49,291 nt of DNA from Candidatus Segatella albertsiae (GCA_002451555.1 DKCU01000018.1:1-49291), one strand, 5' to 3'. Positions 1 to 8,398 are shown, counted from the stretch's first letter. Numbers and translations are program-made. The notes: generated by a model not told the origin, from the sequence alone.

Positions 1-254
1 TTGGTATCCACAGGAATGCCCATCGCCGACTCCACCAAGTGGTTGTCGATGTTCACGCCCAGTTCACCCTCTTCCACCACAGGCTTGCCAGCATAGCTGA
101 GGTGATAGACCAGTCTATTGTTCTTCTGCTCGAAGACGAAGTTATACTTGCCATCGGGTGACAGCAATGCTTGCTGGGCTTTTACTTGTAAGGTCACATT
201 GAGCAATAAAAGCAAGAGGAGCCAACCGCTCTTCATTCGTTTAAAGTATCTCAT
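1..254 (-). CDS. GH97-like glycoside hydrolase, N-terminal fragment (cut by window edge)
   Basis: Only about the first 84 residues lie in the window, read on the minus strand. The start is either at 254 (MRYFKRMKSGW) or, more likely, the in-frame ATG at 236, which puts a typical signal peptide first: a positive MKSGW, a run of leucines, then VKAQQ. After it comes LLSPDGKYNFVFE, then NRLVYHLSYAGKPVVEEGEL, which resembles the N-terminal beta-sandwich of GH97 alpha-glucosidases/alpha-galactosidases (SusB-like, periplasmic). In that family the catalytic domain follows and is outside this window, so substrate and completeness cannot be judged. The resemblance is by eye on a short stretch. Confidence 0.6.
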   Translation of the reverse strand, partial: MRYFKRMKSGWLLLLLLLNVTLQVKAQQALLSPDGKYNFVFEQKNNRLVYHLSYAGKPVVEEGELGVNIDNHLVESAMGIPVDT

Positions 255-324
255 ATTTTCTTATTATTTTGTTTCTTTATTACTTTTCTCCGTTTTCATC
301 CCTATAGAGGGTTCATTTTAGCCC

Positions 325-406
325 CTACTAGGGGCGAGGCTTGGTCGCTAATAGGGGCAAGGCTCGGTCGCTACTAGGGACGAGGCTTTGCCCCTAGTAG
401 GGACTA
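325..406. repeat. 23-bp tandem repeat, three units plus a partial one
   Basis: Units at 325-347, 348-370 and 371-393 follow the pattern CTACTAGGGGCGAGGCTTGG plus three bases. A partial unit ends near 406. The junctions are palindromic (GCCCCTACTAGGGGC at 321-335), so the array can fold into several hairpins. It lies between the divergent GH97-like and Fic genes. The rest of 255-567 holds no gene I can support. Confidence 0.85.
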
Positions 407-532
407 AAAAGCAACACTATAGGGTATGCCTATCGCCTTTATGATAGTACGCATTAAATGAACTTATTACTTAAAACGAATGACAAATGCAAATATTTCC
501 CCATTTTATGCGAGAGTTACAAAAAAAAAATG

Positions 533-540
533 TAACTTTG
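533..540 (+). promoter_or_regulatory. -7 box TAACTTTG upstream of the Fic gene
   Basis: A perfect match to the Bacteroidota -7 consensus TAnnTTTG lies 27 bases before the ATG at 568. It lies inside the longer possible reading frame that begins at 487. This argues that translation starts at 568. Confidence 0.7.
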
Positions 541-567
541 CACATAGTAGTAGCAGAAACTTACAAC

Positions 568-1128
568 ATGGCAATAAACAAACAAGGCATCGACGAGCTA
601 AGCCTCCAGAAGGCAGAACGCCTTTTCGAGTCGGGCGACATCAAGAAGATAGAGGTCGGCACAGCCAAGGGGTTGTGCGACATTCATCATCATCTCTTCG
701 ATGGGCTTTACGATTTTGCAGGCAAGATTCGCACGCTCAACATAGCGAAGGGCGGTTTCCGTTTTGCCAACAGCATGTATCTCGATGCTATTCTTCCTGT
801 CATAGAGAAGATGCCAGAAAGCACCTTTGAGGAAATCATAGCCAAGTATGTGGAGATGAATATCGCCCATCCTTTCATGGAGGGCAATGGCAGAGCCACT
901 CGCATCTGGCTCGACCTCATGCTGAAGAAGAACCTCGGCATGGTGGTGGATTGGCGAAAGGTAGGAAAAGACCAATACCTACAAGCGATGGAACGCAGCC
1001 CCATCAACGACTTGGAGCTCCGCTTCCTTCTACAACCTGCCCTCACCGACCAAGTGGATGACCGAGAAGTGATCTTCAAGGGCATCGAACTCTCGTACTA
1101 TTATGAGGGGTATGAAAGAGTGAAATAA
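568..1128 (+). CDS. Fic/DOC family protein (AMP/NMP transferase-like)
   Basis: This is a 186-residue Fic-domain protein. The signature HPFMEGNGRATR lies at residues 101-112 and has every conserved position of HPFx(D/E)GNGRxxR, so the active site looks intact. Fic proteins usually transfer AMP from ATP to a target hydroxyl; some use other nucleotides or phosphocholine. I chose the start at 568 (MAINKQG) because the promoter box at 533-540 sits inside the longer frame from 487. The gene is followed within 25 bases by an MNT nucleotidyltransferase and the DUF4160/DUF2442 pair, all on the same strand. A toxin or regulatory role is inference. No separate small Fic antitoxin is seen next to it. Confidence 0.85.
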   Translation: MAINKQGIDELSLQKAERLFESGDIKKIEVGTAKGLCDIHHHLFDGLYDFAGKIRTLNIAKGGFRFANSMYLDAILPVIEKMPESTFEEIIAKYVEMNIAHPFMEGNGRATRIWLDLMLKKNLGMVVDWRKVGKDQYLQAMERSPINDLELRFLLQPALTDQVDDREVIFKGIELSYYYEGYERVK

Positions 1129-1151
1129 AGAACATAACATATTTTATAACA

Positions 1152-1445
1152 ATGAAGACAACATCTGAAATACTAAAACTTTTGAAGTCATACAAGAGTA
1201 TTGCGACCTCAAAATATGGATTGACAAAGATTGGCATCTTTGGCTCTGTGGCTCGTGGCGAACAGACCGACGAGAGTGATGTTGACGTTTGTTACGAAGG
1301 CAAGACTCCTTCCATCTTGACGCTTGACATGATTCAAACCGACTTGGAAAAGCTATTTGGAGCAAAAGTTGATTTGGTGAGAGTCAGAGAGAGAATGAAC
1401 GGATTGCTTCGCCAAAGAATTATGAAGGAGGGGATTTATGCCTAA
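1152..1445 (+). CDS. MNT-family minimal nucleotidyltransferase
   Basis: The 97-residue protein is a compact polymerase-beta-fold nucleotidyltransferase. GSVARGEQTDESDVDV begins at residue 31 and gives the family motif GSxARG...SDxD, with likely metal-binding D43 and D45. MNT proteins commonly act as antitoxins that AMPylate a HEPN ribonuclease toxin. No HEPN gene with the RxxxxH motif is visible here: the gene upstream is Fic and the next one downstream is a DUF4160 protein, whose start overlaps this stop by 8 bases (1438-1445). Such overlap suggests co-translation. Whether it neutralises Fic or works with DUF4160 is unknown. Confidence 0.85.
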   Translation: MKTTSEILKLLKSYKSIATSKYGLTKIGIFGSVARGEQTDESDVDVCYEGKTPSILTLDMIQTDLEKLFGAKVDLVRVRERMNGLLRQRIMKEGIYA

Positions 1446-1728
1446 GGTTCTGCTATATATAACAGCCAAAATCATTTGGAACTTTCTGTTCTATAATACA
1501 GATTTCCATGAGAACAGAGCACACGTCCATGTTGGCAAACGTGGTACAGAAGAGCTCTGTAAGATTTGGTTGGAGCCTAAAGTTGAAATAGCAAAACAAG
1601 GCGATCTCACTGACAAGCAAGTCAAAGAGGTTCTCGATATTGTGAAAAAATACCAAACAAGATTGCTCCATCAATGGAAGCAATTCAAGGAAGGTAAAAC
1701 TATAAGAATAATAAAGATCAAAAAGTAA
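1438..1728 (+). CDS. DUF4160 domain-containing small protein
   Basis: A 96-residue protein with the typical DUF4160 layout: an N-terminal strand with an aromatic-rich stretch (IIWNFLFYNTDFHENRAHVHV), an acidic middle (EELCKIWLEP) and a C-terminal helix (VKEVLDIVKKYQTRLLHQWKQ). The HxHV motif is the most recognisable part. DUF4160 genes are often next to DUF2442 genes, as here, with a gap of only four bases. They have been suggested to form toxin-antitoxin modules, but biochemistry is lacking. The start overlaps the end of the MNT gene. The domain call is by eye and fairly firm; the function is unknown. Confidence 0.75.
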   Translation: MPKVLLYITAKIIWNFLFYNTDFHENRAHVHVGKRGTEELCKIWLEPKVEIAKQGDLTDKQVKEVLDIVKKYQTRLLHQWKQFKEGKTIRIIKIKK

Positions 1729-1732
1729 GAAT

Positions 1733-2005
1733 ATGTATCAAAGCGAAGGTTATTGGAATGTAAAGCCTAAAATCAAGGCTGTATCATTTCCCAAAAGAGG
1801 TAAGTTTGAGGTTACCCTACAAGATGGCCGTTCCATCACGATGCCTATCTCTGCTTTCCCAAGCATGAAGAAAGTGCCAGTCAAAGAAAGAAGCAATTGG
1901 TATTTGATGGGAGGTGGCTTCACATGGGATTCATGCCCCGAAGTTATCCATATCGAGCAGATATTGGGTAACTATGCCAACTACGCCCACGAGCATAATG
2001 CTTAA
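1733..2005 (+). CDS. DUF2442 domain-containing small protein
   Basis: A 90-residue protein resembling DUF2442: KIKAVSFPKRGKFEVTLQDG is the opening strand pair, ITMPISAFPSMKKV the central part, and GFTWDSCPEVIHIEQIL the closing WxxxxxPExLH-like segment. DUF2442 proteins are short and usually sit beside DUF4160, as this one does. It follows the DUF4160 stop by four bases, so the two are probably one transcription unit with the MNT and Fic genes. A partner or antitoxin role is inference from pairing only. Confidence 0.75.
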   Translation: MYQSEGYWNVKPKIKAVSFPKRGKFEVTLQDGRSITMPISAFPSMKKVPVKERSNWYLMGGGFTWDSCPEVIHIEQILGNYANYAHEHNA

Positions 2006-2155
2006 TCGGTGCACCTCTGAATGTTAGTATCTACAAAATTGTCCAACCATTTAAAAACAAAGAATATAAGAAACAGAAAGTAACAAGAAACATTGACATA
2101 ACATATTGAAGTAATCATAATTACGCGTTTACTATTTATTCGGAACATCCTTGAA

Positions 2156-2338
2156 ATTTGGCGATAGATAAGATGTTTGTACCGAAAGATAAAGTTCGTA
2201 AACGCCCATGCTATAGCGTGGGCGGAACTTATCTGGTACAAACGGGCCACGCCAAATGCCTAAGGATGTAGATAAGGGAAGCTCACGCTTCTTTTATATC
2301 TCCATCCTCAGGCATTTGTTCGTTTCACAAAGCCCGTT
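2156..2338 (+). ncRNA. Candidate structured RNA: two long hairpins upstream of the type III mod gene
   Basis: The 379-base gap before mod folds strongly. Hairpin one stacks four stems: ATTTGGCG (2156-2163) with CGCCAAAT (2250-2257); GTTTGTACC (2175-2183) with GGTACAAAC (2235-2243); GATAAAGTTC (2188-2197) with GAACTTATC (2225-2233); CGCCCATGC (2203-2211) with GCGTGGGCG (2216-2224) around a TATA loop. Hairpin two pairs 2254-2274 with 2297-2317, with an inner GAAGC/GCTTC, and is enclosed by AACGGGC (2241-2247) and GCCCGTT (2332-2338). Some stems share bases, so not all can form at once. Strand and function are unproven. It could be a leader of mod, a free RNA or a decayed mobile element. Confidence 0.5.
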
Positions 2339-2384
2339 TTCTCTGATAAGATAGTTCGACGCTCCTTTTTAGCTATAGCACATT

Positions 2385-4340
2385 ATGCCAACACTTAATT
2401 GGATAGGAAAAGATAAAGTGGTGGGGCATCATAATGATGTGCCCTATCATGTATTGGAACATAAATATGGTTATTCTGCCGAAAAAGGACAGACAACAGA
2501 ACCGACCCATAGTGGCAACATGATTATCCATGGCGATAATCTGTTGGCACTCAAATCCCTTATGCCTATGTATGAAGGGCGAATCAAATGTATCTATATC
2601 GACCCGCCTTATAATACAGGAAATGAGAATTGGGTATATAACGATAATGTCAACGACCCTCATATAAAGAAATGGCTTGGAGAAGTCGTGGGCAAAGAGG
2701 GAGAAGACCTCAGCCGCCATGACAAATGGCTTTGCATGATGTATCCAAGATTGGCACTCATGAAGAAATTGTTGAGTGAAGATGGTTCTATGATAATAAG
2801 TATTGGCTTTCATGAAGTAAGTACTTTAGTGACAATGCTCAAAGAAATTTTCTCTACGAAGCAAATTGTTATCGTAACCGTACAAACGTCTGGAGGAAAG
2901 CCTTCATCAGGTTTCAATTACCAACATGAGTATCTCATCTTTGTTGTTGATAGAGAATTCAAACCTTCCTTTATAGACTTCTGTGGAGGAAATAACAGGT
3001 CACCATTTGAAGGTATGACCTTGAGTACATTCAACAAAGAACAACGTCCAAACCAAACCTATCCCATTTTCATCAACACAGAAACTGGTAAATTTGAGGG
3101 ATTAGGCAAATCTGTAAAAGAACTTCAAGAAGAAGGTTACAGCCAAGATGATATCGATAAATATGCATATAACTACACAATTGCTCCCATTGGTTGTGTA
3201 GCAATTTGGCCCATCACAAGCAAAGGCAAAGAATGCGTATGGCGACTTATCCCAAAGCGCTTGAAACAAGACTATGAATTGGGCTTCATCAAAATAGCTC
3301 ACAACATAAGCAAGGTAAACAAAAATATTTTCAGCATACAATATTTACCAGATGGTGTCATAAAGAAAATCAATGCAGGAGCACTAACAGTTATTGACAA
3401 AGAATGCATAAATAACACTCTTGTATTAGGTGACAATATGACTGAGGGCAAACAAATACCTACAATTTGGACTGAGAAAGAATTTTATACAGTAAAAGGC
3501 TCTTCTTTACTCAAAGAAATGCTACCAGAAGCCGAAAAGAAATTCGATTATCCCAAGCCTATTGCTTTGGTAAAGTCTATTCTTCAAACTATTTGTGGAC
3601 CTGAAGATATTATACTTGACAGTTTCGCTGGAAGTGGAACCACAGGTCATGCTATTTTAGACATAAACAAGTCTCTTGGATATGAACTTAACTTCATCTT
3701 AGTCGAAATGATGGGATACGCAAACTCTATTACCGCAGAACGTATGCGCCGTGCCATCTCCGGCTATCCTTTCAAGGGCAAGAAAGAGGAGGAAATCTAC
3801 AGCAAGAAGCTGACAGCCAAAAACATTCTCAAAGCTGAGGAATTCTTGAAAGAAGCGGAAGCTATCTCTATCGAAAAGGCAAATGAATACGACAAAATCA
3901 GCAAGCCAAAGATTGCCGACAACTGCTTGAAAGTAATCGGAACGAAAGTGTATGATGACAAGATGGAGGGGTTAGGTGGAGCATTCGATTATTATGAGTT
4001 GGGCGCTCCACTCTTCAACGAGGATGGCAACCTGAACGAAGAGGTGGGCATCGACAATATCAGAGAATACATCTACTACGCCGAGACCAAACAGCCTCTT
4101 CTACGTCGTCAAGACCACAAAGAAGAATTCCTACTCGACGAATACAACCGAGCAGGTTATTACTTCTATTATCAAGCAGACAAGGCTACAACACTAAGCT
4201 ATGATACATTGGCAAATATCGCAAAAAGCAAGCACGAGATGTACATCATCTACGCCGACCGCTGTTTGCTCGACGAGAAGTTCATGGCTGAGCAACACAT
4301 CAAGTTTAAGAAGATACCACGCGACATCAAACGATTTTAG
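2385..4340 (+). CDS. Type III restriction-modification DNA methyltransferase (Mod)
   Basis: A 651-residue adenine-N6 methyltransferase. The catalytic motif DPPYNTG is at residues 73-79 and the AdoMet-binding motif FAGSG is at about 414-418. Catalytic motif before binding motif is the beta-class order used by type III Mod subunits, and the variable block between them should carry target recognition. The upstream NMIIHGDNLLALKSL and the C-terminal part also fit the family. Mod methylates one strand of an asymmetric site and is needed by Res for cleavage. The Res gene starts three bases after this stop, so they are one operon. No simple-sequence repeat that would suggest phase variation is visible. 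Confidence 0.93.
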   Translation: MPTLNWIGKDKVVGHHNDVPYHVLEHKYGYSAEKGQTTEPTHSGNMIIHGDNLLALKSLMPMYEGRIKCIYIDPPYNTGNENWVYNDNVNDPHIKKWLGEVVGKEGEDLSRHDKWLCMMYPRLALMKKLLSEDGSMIISIGFHEVSTLVTMLKEIFSTKQIVIVTVQTSGGKPSSGFNYQHEYLIFVVDREFKPSFIDFCGGNNRSPFEGMTLSTFNKEQRPNQTYPIFINTETGKFEGLGKSVKELQEEGYSQDDIDKYAYNYTIAPIGCVAIWPITSKGKECVWRLIPKRLKQDYELGFIKIAHNISKVNKNIFSIQYLPDGVIKKINAGALTVIDKECINNTLVLGDNMTEGKQIPTIWTEKEFYTVKGSSLLKEMLPEAEKKFDYPKPIALVKSILQTICGPEDIILDSFAGSGTTGHAILDINKSLGYELNFILVEMMGYANSITAERMRRAISGYPFKGKKEEEIYSKKLTAKNILKAEEFLKEAEAISIEKANEYDKISKPKIADNCLKVIGTKVYDDKMEGLGGAFDYYELGAPLFNEDGNLNEEVGIDNIREYIYYAETKQPLLRRQDHKEEFLLDEYNRAGYYFYYQADKATTLSYDTLANIAKSKHEMYIIYADRCLLDEKFMAEQHIKFKKIPRDIKRF

Positions 4341-4343
4341 ATC

Positions 4344-7010
4344 ATGGAATTGAAACAATATCAGCAAGCTGTCCTCGACGATCTTGCTCTATACATAGAC
4401 ATCTTAAAGGAACAAAGAAGCAACCATAAGGCGTTCTCTACCTATTGGAGACAAAAGGGCATTACTCTCCAACAAGGCGAAGAGACCTTCCATCCCTATT
4501 GCGACACCATGAGCGGTGCGCCCAACATGACGATAAAAGTACCTACCGCTGGAGGCAAGACTTTTATCGCCTGCAATGCCATACAAACCATCTTCGACAA
4601 GATGCCCCAAAACTTGACTAAAGTCGTGGCATGGTTTGTACCTTCCGACACGATTCTCAAACAGACATACGAGAATCTAAGGAATCCCCAACATCCTTAT
4701 CGTCAAAGAATAGATACGCTCTTCAATGGAAGAGTAGAAGTGTATGATAAGCAAGCCCTCCTCTTCGGTCAAAATTTCAACCCGACCATCATCAAAGAGC
4801 AACTGAGCATTTTCGTATTGAGCATCCAGTCGTTTGCTACAAAAGCTACTGACAAGCGATTAGTATATAACGAGAATGAGAACCTTGCCGAGTTTGCCAA
4901 GACATACACAACAGACGAGAAACGTATCGAAGGTGCCGACGAGACCTCACTCATCCAAGTCATCGCCCATCTCAACCCTGTCATGATTATTGACGAGAGC
5001 CATAACTTCGAGGGCGACCTGCGCATTGACACGCTTACCAACATCAATCCTTGCTTTGTGCTCAATCTGACAGCTACCCCACGCAACAAGAGCAACATCA
5101 TCAGTTTCGTTGACCCTGCGAGCTTGAAAAGAGAATATATGGTCAAGCTTCCAGTCATGGTGAGCAATTATCAGAACCATGCCGATGTTATCAATAGCGC
5201 CATATCACTTCGAAAGAATTTGGAAGACAAAGCCAAGGCAGAAGAGATAAATGGCGATGACTACATTCGTCCCATCGTGCTCTTCCAGGCGCAACCCAAG
5301 AATGACGAAGACAGCATCACATTCTCCAACATCAAGGCGAAACTCGTGAAAGCAGGAATCCCTGAAGAGGAAATCAAGATAAAAACTGCTAATCTCAACG
5401 AACTGAAAGGCATCGACTTGATGAGCAGAGAATGCCCTGTAAGATACATTATCACAGTCAACGCCTTGAAAGAAGGTTGGGATTGTCCGTTCGCCTACAT
5501 CTTGGCATCTACAGCCAACCGTTCCTCAAAGATTGACGTAGAGCAAATCTTGGGGCGTATCTTGCGACAGCCTTATACCAGACAGCATGGCAACGCCTTG
5601 CTCAACATGTCGTATGTACTTACATCGTCCGCAAACTTCCATACCACCATCGACAATGTGGTAGAAAGCCTGAGAATGTCGGGATATAGCCGCCGCGATT
5701 ATATCGCCAATGACACGACAGCCAACAAGACTGATGTTTCCAACGAGCCTCAGCTAAACTTCAGAAACGATGAAGTCCTGGAATTAGGTTTCGTCAACGA
5801 CCCAATGCGTGACGAAGGTAGCCAAGAAGAGCCATCCGAATGGAACTTTGAAGCAGAAGACATCATGCCTTCAACATCCCAACAAGAAGCGGCATCAGAA
5901 AGTCCCACCCTTTCGCTCATGCAACAAGCGGAAGAAATGAGCCGAGCATACGAACAACAAATCAAGGAATCGAACAACAACGGAATAAGTGAAGAGATCA
6001 TGCAAAAGACAAACAGCTTCCCTATCAGAAAAAGCTACGAAGATTTAGCAGACAGCATCTTATTGCCAAAGTTCTATATCAATACAGTAAAGGACAATGG
6101 GATATTCGGCACAAGCAACACCAAGATTCTCGTTACCCCCGAAGCCTTGCTCGAAGGATTCAACCTTGCGACAGAAGACAGACACATCGAATTTAACTAC
6201 AATACTTCCAACATCCGAAGGATTGATATAGACAAGAACAATGAGAACGACATCACGGCTTTTGCCGTCAAAGAGAAAGAAGCCTTTGAATTAGAAAACT
6301 TCTATGGCAACTTTCAAGACAAAAAGAGCATCATTGTTCAATTGTCTAAGTCTATCCGAGACAACATGTCTCAAGATAACAGTATAGCAGACGGAGAATT
6401 TCACACTTACATCACAAACGTACTTCAAGATTACGACTTGTCGCACCTCCGAATGCTAGGAAAGAATCTGAATGAGACCGTGCAGTCGTTCAAGAACAAA
6501 GTCAAGGCTCTCAAAACATCTTATGCAAAAAGACAATTTGAGAACAAGATACGCTCCGGGCAAATCTCTTTGCAACCCACAGAACATCTCCCTAACGAGA
6601 TTATATTGAGCAAAGACAAGGCACCAGCTATCGACAAGAAGATGTATCAAGAGGAAGAAGGCTTCAATGGGTTTGAAAGAACAGTCATTGAGCAGGTCAT
6701 CAGCCTTGACTGCGTGAGATGTTGGCATCGTAACCAAGAAAGAGGAAAAGGATTCTGCATCAATGGGTTTATCAATGCTTATCCAGACTTCATCATTGTA
6801 CTCAACAATGGCATCACGGTCATGCTGGAAACCAAGGGAAATCATCTTGATGGTTCTGACAGCATGAACAAGTTGGCTTGTGGAGATACCTGGTCTAATC
6901 AAGCAGGACAGAAATTCTTCTATTTCATGGTATTTGAGGATTCACCTATAGAGGGAGCTGTAAGCGTCAATACTTTCATCAACAGTCTCCAACAGCTAGG
7001 AAGGAACTAA
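4344..7010 (+). CDS. Type III restriction enzyme helicase-nuclease subunit (Res)
   Basis: An 888-residue superfamily 2 ATPase with a C-terminal nuclease. Walker A PTAGGKT is at 67-73, the DExx box is DESH at 217-220, motif III is LNLTATP, and motif VI is in VEQILGRILRQ. The nuclease core PDFIIV...ETKG has D815, E829 and K831, a PD-(D/E)XK active site. Res uses ATP to communicate along DNA between two unmethylated sites and then cuts, always together with Mod. Length and order are normal for the family and no lesion is seen, so the system looks active. It follows mod directly. Confidence 0.93.
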   Translation: MELKQYQQAVLDDLALYIDILKEQRSNHKAFSTYWRQKGITLQQGEETFHPYCDTMSGAPNMTIKVPTAGGKTFIACNAIQTIFDKMPQNLTKVVAWFVPSDTILKQTYENLRNPQHPYRQRIDTLFNGRVEVYDKQALLFGQNFNPTIIKEQLSIFVLSIQSFATKATDKRLVYNENENLAEFAKTYTTDEKRIEGADETSLIQVIAHLNPVMIIDESHNFEGDLRIDTLTNINPCFVLNLTATPRNKSNIISFVDPASLKREYMVKLPVMVSNYQNHADVINSAISLRKNLEDKAKAEEINGDDYIRPIVLFQAQPKNDEDSITFSNIKAKLVKAGIPEEEIKIKTANLNELKGIDLMSRECPVRYIITVNALKEGWDCPFAYILASTANRSSKIDVEQILGRILRQPYTRQHGNALLNMSYVLTSSANFHTTIDNVVESLRMSGYSRRDYIANDTTANKTDVSNEPQLNFRNDEVLELGFVNDPMRDEGSQEEPSEWNFEAEDIMPSTSQQEAASESPTLSLMQQAEEMSRAYEQQIKESNNNGISEEIMQKTNSFPIRKSYEDLADSILLPKFYINTVKDNGIFGTSNTKILVTPEALLEGFNLATEDRHIEFNYNTSNIRRIDIDKNNENDITAFAVKEKEAFELENFYGNFQDKKSIIVQLSKSIRDNMSQDNSIADGEFHTYITNVLQDYDLSHLRMLGKNLNETVQSFKNKVKALKTSYAKRQFENKIRSGQISLQPTEHLPNEIILSKDKAPAIDKKMYQEEEGFNGFERTVIEQVISLDCVRCWHRNQERGKGFCINGFINAYPDFIIVLNNGITVMLETKGNHLDGSDSMNKLACGDTWSNQAGQKFFYFMVFEDSPIEGAVSVNTFINSLQQLGRN

Positions 7011-7096
7011 AAAGCATTGACCAGCAACTCTATCGCAAGTATGCCCTCACGGAAGACGAAATAGCCTTCAAAGAGAAGACCATCAAGGCGATGTAA
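7010..7096 (+). pseudogene. Remnant C-terminal tail of a DNA methyltransferase
   Basis: Directly after the Res stop, another frame reads KSIDQQLYRKYALTEDEI and on to AFKEKTIKAM then TAA at 7094-7096. The form IDxxLYxxYxLTxxEI is the usual end of type II/BREX-like adenine methyltransferases. No body of such an enzyme precedes it; the frame runs back only into the end of res. It is best read as a leftover from a replaced restriction gene. It is short, so chance similarity is possible. Confidence 0.5.
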
Positions 7097-7116
7097 ATAC
7101 GTCAAACAGCTAAATT

Positions 7117-7167
7117 TGCACTCAGTTGAGTGCAATTTTAGTTAAAAACTGCACTCAACTGAGTGCA
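7117..7167. promoter_or_regulatory. Pair of 18-bp palindromes, possible operator
   Basis: TGCACTCAGTTGAGTGCA (7117-7134) and TGCACTCAACTGAGTGCA (7150-7167) are each near-perfect palindromes and are exact reverse complements of each other, 15 bases apart. They stand just upstream of a -7 box and the ATPase gene. A dimeric repressor site or a cruciform is possible. No run of T follows, so a terminator is less likely. Confidence 0.65.
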
Positions 7168-7184
7168 GTTTTGGCATTTATTCG

Positions 7185-7192
7185 TATATTTG
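7185..7192 (+). promoter_or_regulatory. -7 box TATATTTG before the ATPase gene
   Basis: It matches TAnnTTTG and lies 29 bases before the ATG at 7222, right after the double palindrome. A clear -33 element at normal spacing is not obvious; it would overlap the second palindrome, which fits repressor control. Confidence 0.6.
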
Positions 7193-7221
7193 CAGCATTA
7201 TTCATCAAATTTTAGCATTAT

Positions 7222-8391
7222 ATGGAGCAATTACAAGCCACATTCAACAAACTGCTGAGGGAAACCGACACCTCTTTCCATCGCTACATGTACGACCGCA
7301 TCAACTGGGATGCTCGCATGATAGGTTTGATGGGACCTAGGGGCATCGGCAAGACAACCCTTGTATTGCAACACATCAAAGAGCAATTGCCCAAGAAAGA
7401 ATCCCTTTACGTTCAAGCAGAAGATTTCTATTTCGCCAGCCATCGGCTTACCGAATTGGCGGATGACTTCGCCAAGATGGGAGGCAAATACCTCTTCATT
7501 GACGAGATACATAAGTACAAAGACTGGTCTCGAGAATTGAAATTGATATACGACTATCACTCCGAGCTTCATGTCGTGTTCACTGGCTCGTCAGTTCTTG
7601 ACATAGCCAAAGGAGCATTCGACCTCAGCCGGCGTGCGCTCATGTACGAAATGCAAGGATTGTCATACCGTGAGTACTTGGAGTTGTTTCATGGTATCAA
7701 AATCCCTGTATGTACATTGCAACAACTTTTGCAACAAGAGGTGGAAATACCAAATGGATTCCTGCCTCTGCAATATTTTTCCGACTATCTCCAAAGAGGG
7801 TATTATCCATTTGCAGATGGTGACATCAACCAATACATACAACAAGTAGTGAACGCTACTATAGAAACTGATATTCCACAATATGCCGACCTTAGTGTAG
7901 CTACTGCAAGGAAACTGAAACGATTGCTTGCCATCATTGCACAAAGTGCTCCCTTCAAGCCCAATATGAGCCAGATAGGAGGACAATTGGAAGTTTCCAG
8001 AAACAATGTCGCCGACCTATGTGTATATCTGGAAAAAGCAGGGTTGATAAGTCAGCTTCGCACTTCTACAGGGGGCATCCAAGGGTTAGGAAAAGTAGAT
8101 AAGATTTATCTCGACAACCCTCCCCTTATCTATACTTTGGGACATCAGAATGTAGAGATTGGTACCGTGAGAGAAACATTCTTCTTCAACCAGACTCGCT
8201 CCTTGTTCCCTGTAACGGTTTCTCCTATATCAGACTTTCTCATTGATGGCAAATATACGTTTGAAGTAGGAGGAAAGAAGAAAAAGCAACGCCAATTGCA
8301 AAACATAGAAAATGGCTTTGTAGTAAAAGATGACATAGAGACTGGTTACGGCAACATTATTCCTCTATGGATGTTTGGAATGCTGTACTAA
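7222..8391 (+). CDS. AAA ATPase of the AAA_14/DUF4143 type
   Basis: A 389-residue ATPase. Walker A GPRGIGKT is at residues 38-45, Walker B YLFIDEIHK has D94 and E95, and VVFTGSS is the sensor-like strand. The C-terminal half carries a winged-helix-like stretch (MSQIGGQLEVSRNNVADLC) and a nuclease-like tail (SDFLIDGKYTFEVGGK), as in DUF4143 proteins. These proteins are very common in gut Bacteroidota and their job is not established; a defence, toxin or mobile-element role is often proposed. It has its own promoter and operator-like palindromes, so it is probably controlled apart from the restriction genes. Confidence 0.8.
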   Translation: MEQLQATFNKLLRETDTSFHRYMYDRINWDARMIGLMGPRGIGKTTLVLQHIKEQLPKKESLYVQAEDFYFASHRLTELADDFAKMGGKYLFIDEIHKYKDWSRELKLIYDYHSELHVVFTGSSVLDIAKGAFDLSRRALMYEMQGLSYREYLELFHGIKIPVCTLQQLLQQEVEIPNGFLPLQYFSDYLQRGYYPFADGDINQYIQQVVNATIETDIPQYADLSVATARKLKRLLAIIAQSAPFKPNMSQIGGQLEVSRNNVADLCVYLEKAGLISQLRTSTGGIQGLGKVDKIYLDNPPLIYTLGHQNVEIGTVRETFFFNQTRSLFPVTVSPISDFLIDGKYTFEVGGKKKKQRQLQNIENGFVVKDDIETGYGNIIPLWMFGMLY

Positions 8392-8398
8392 CAAATAT

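Noticed and set aside
487..567. N-terminal extension of the Fic gene from 487
   Set aside because: A perfect -7 promoter box lies inside this stretch, and the residues do not look like a Fic N-terminus.
1152..1728. A classical MNT/HEPN toxin-antitoxin pair
   Set aside because: The neighbour has no RxxxxH motif and looks like DUF4160 instead.
2156..2338. Retron msr-msd RNA or reverse-transcriptase-linked element
   Set aside because: No reverse transcriptase is encoded anywhere in the window.
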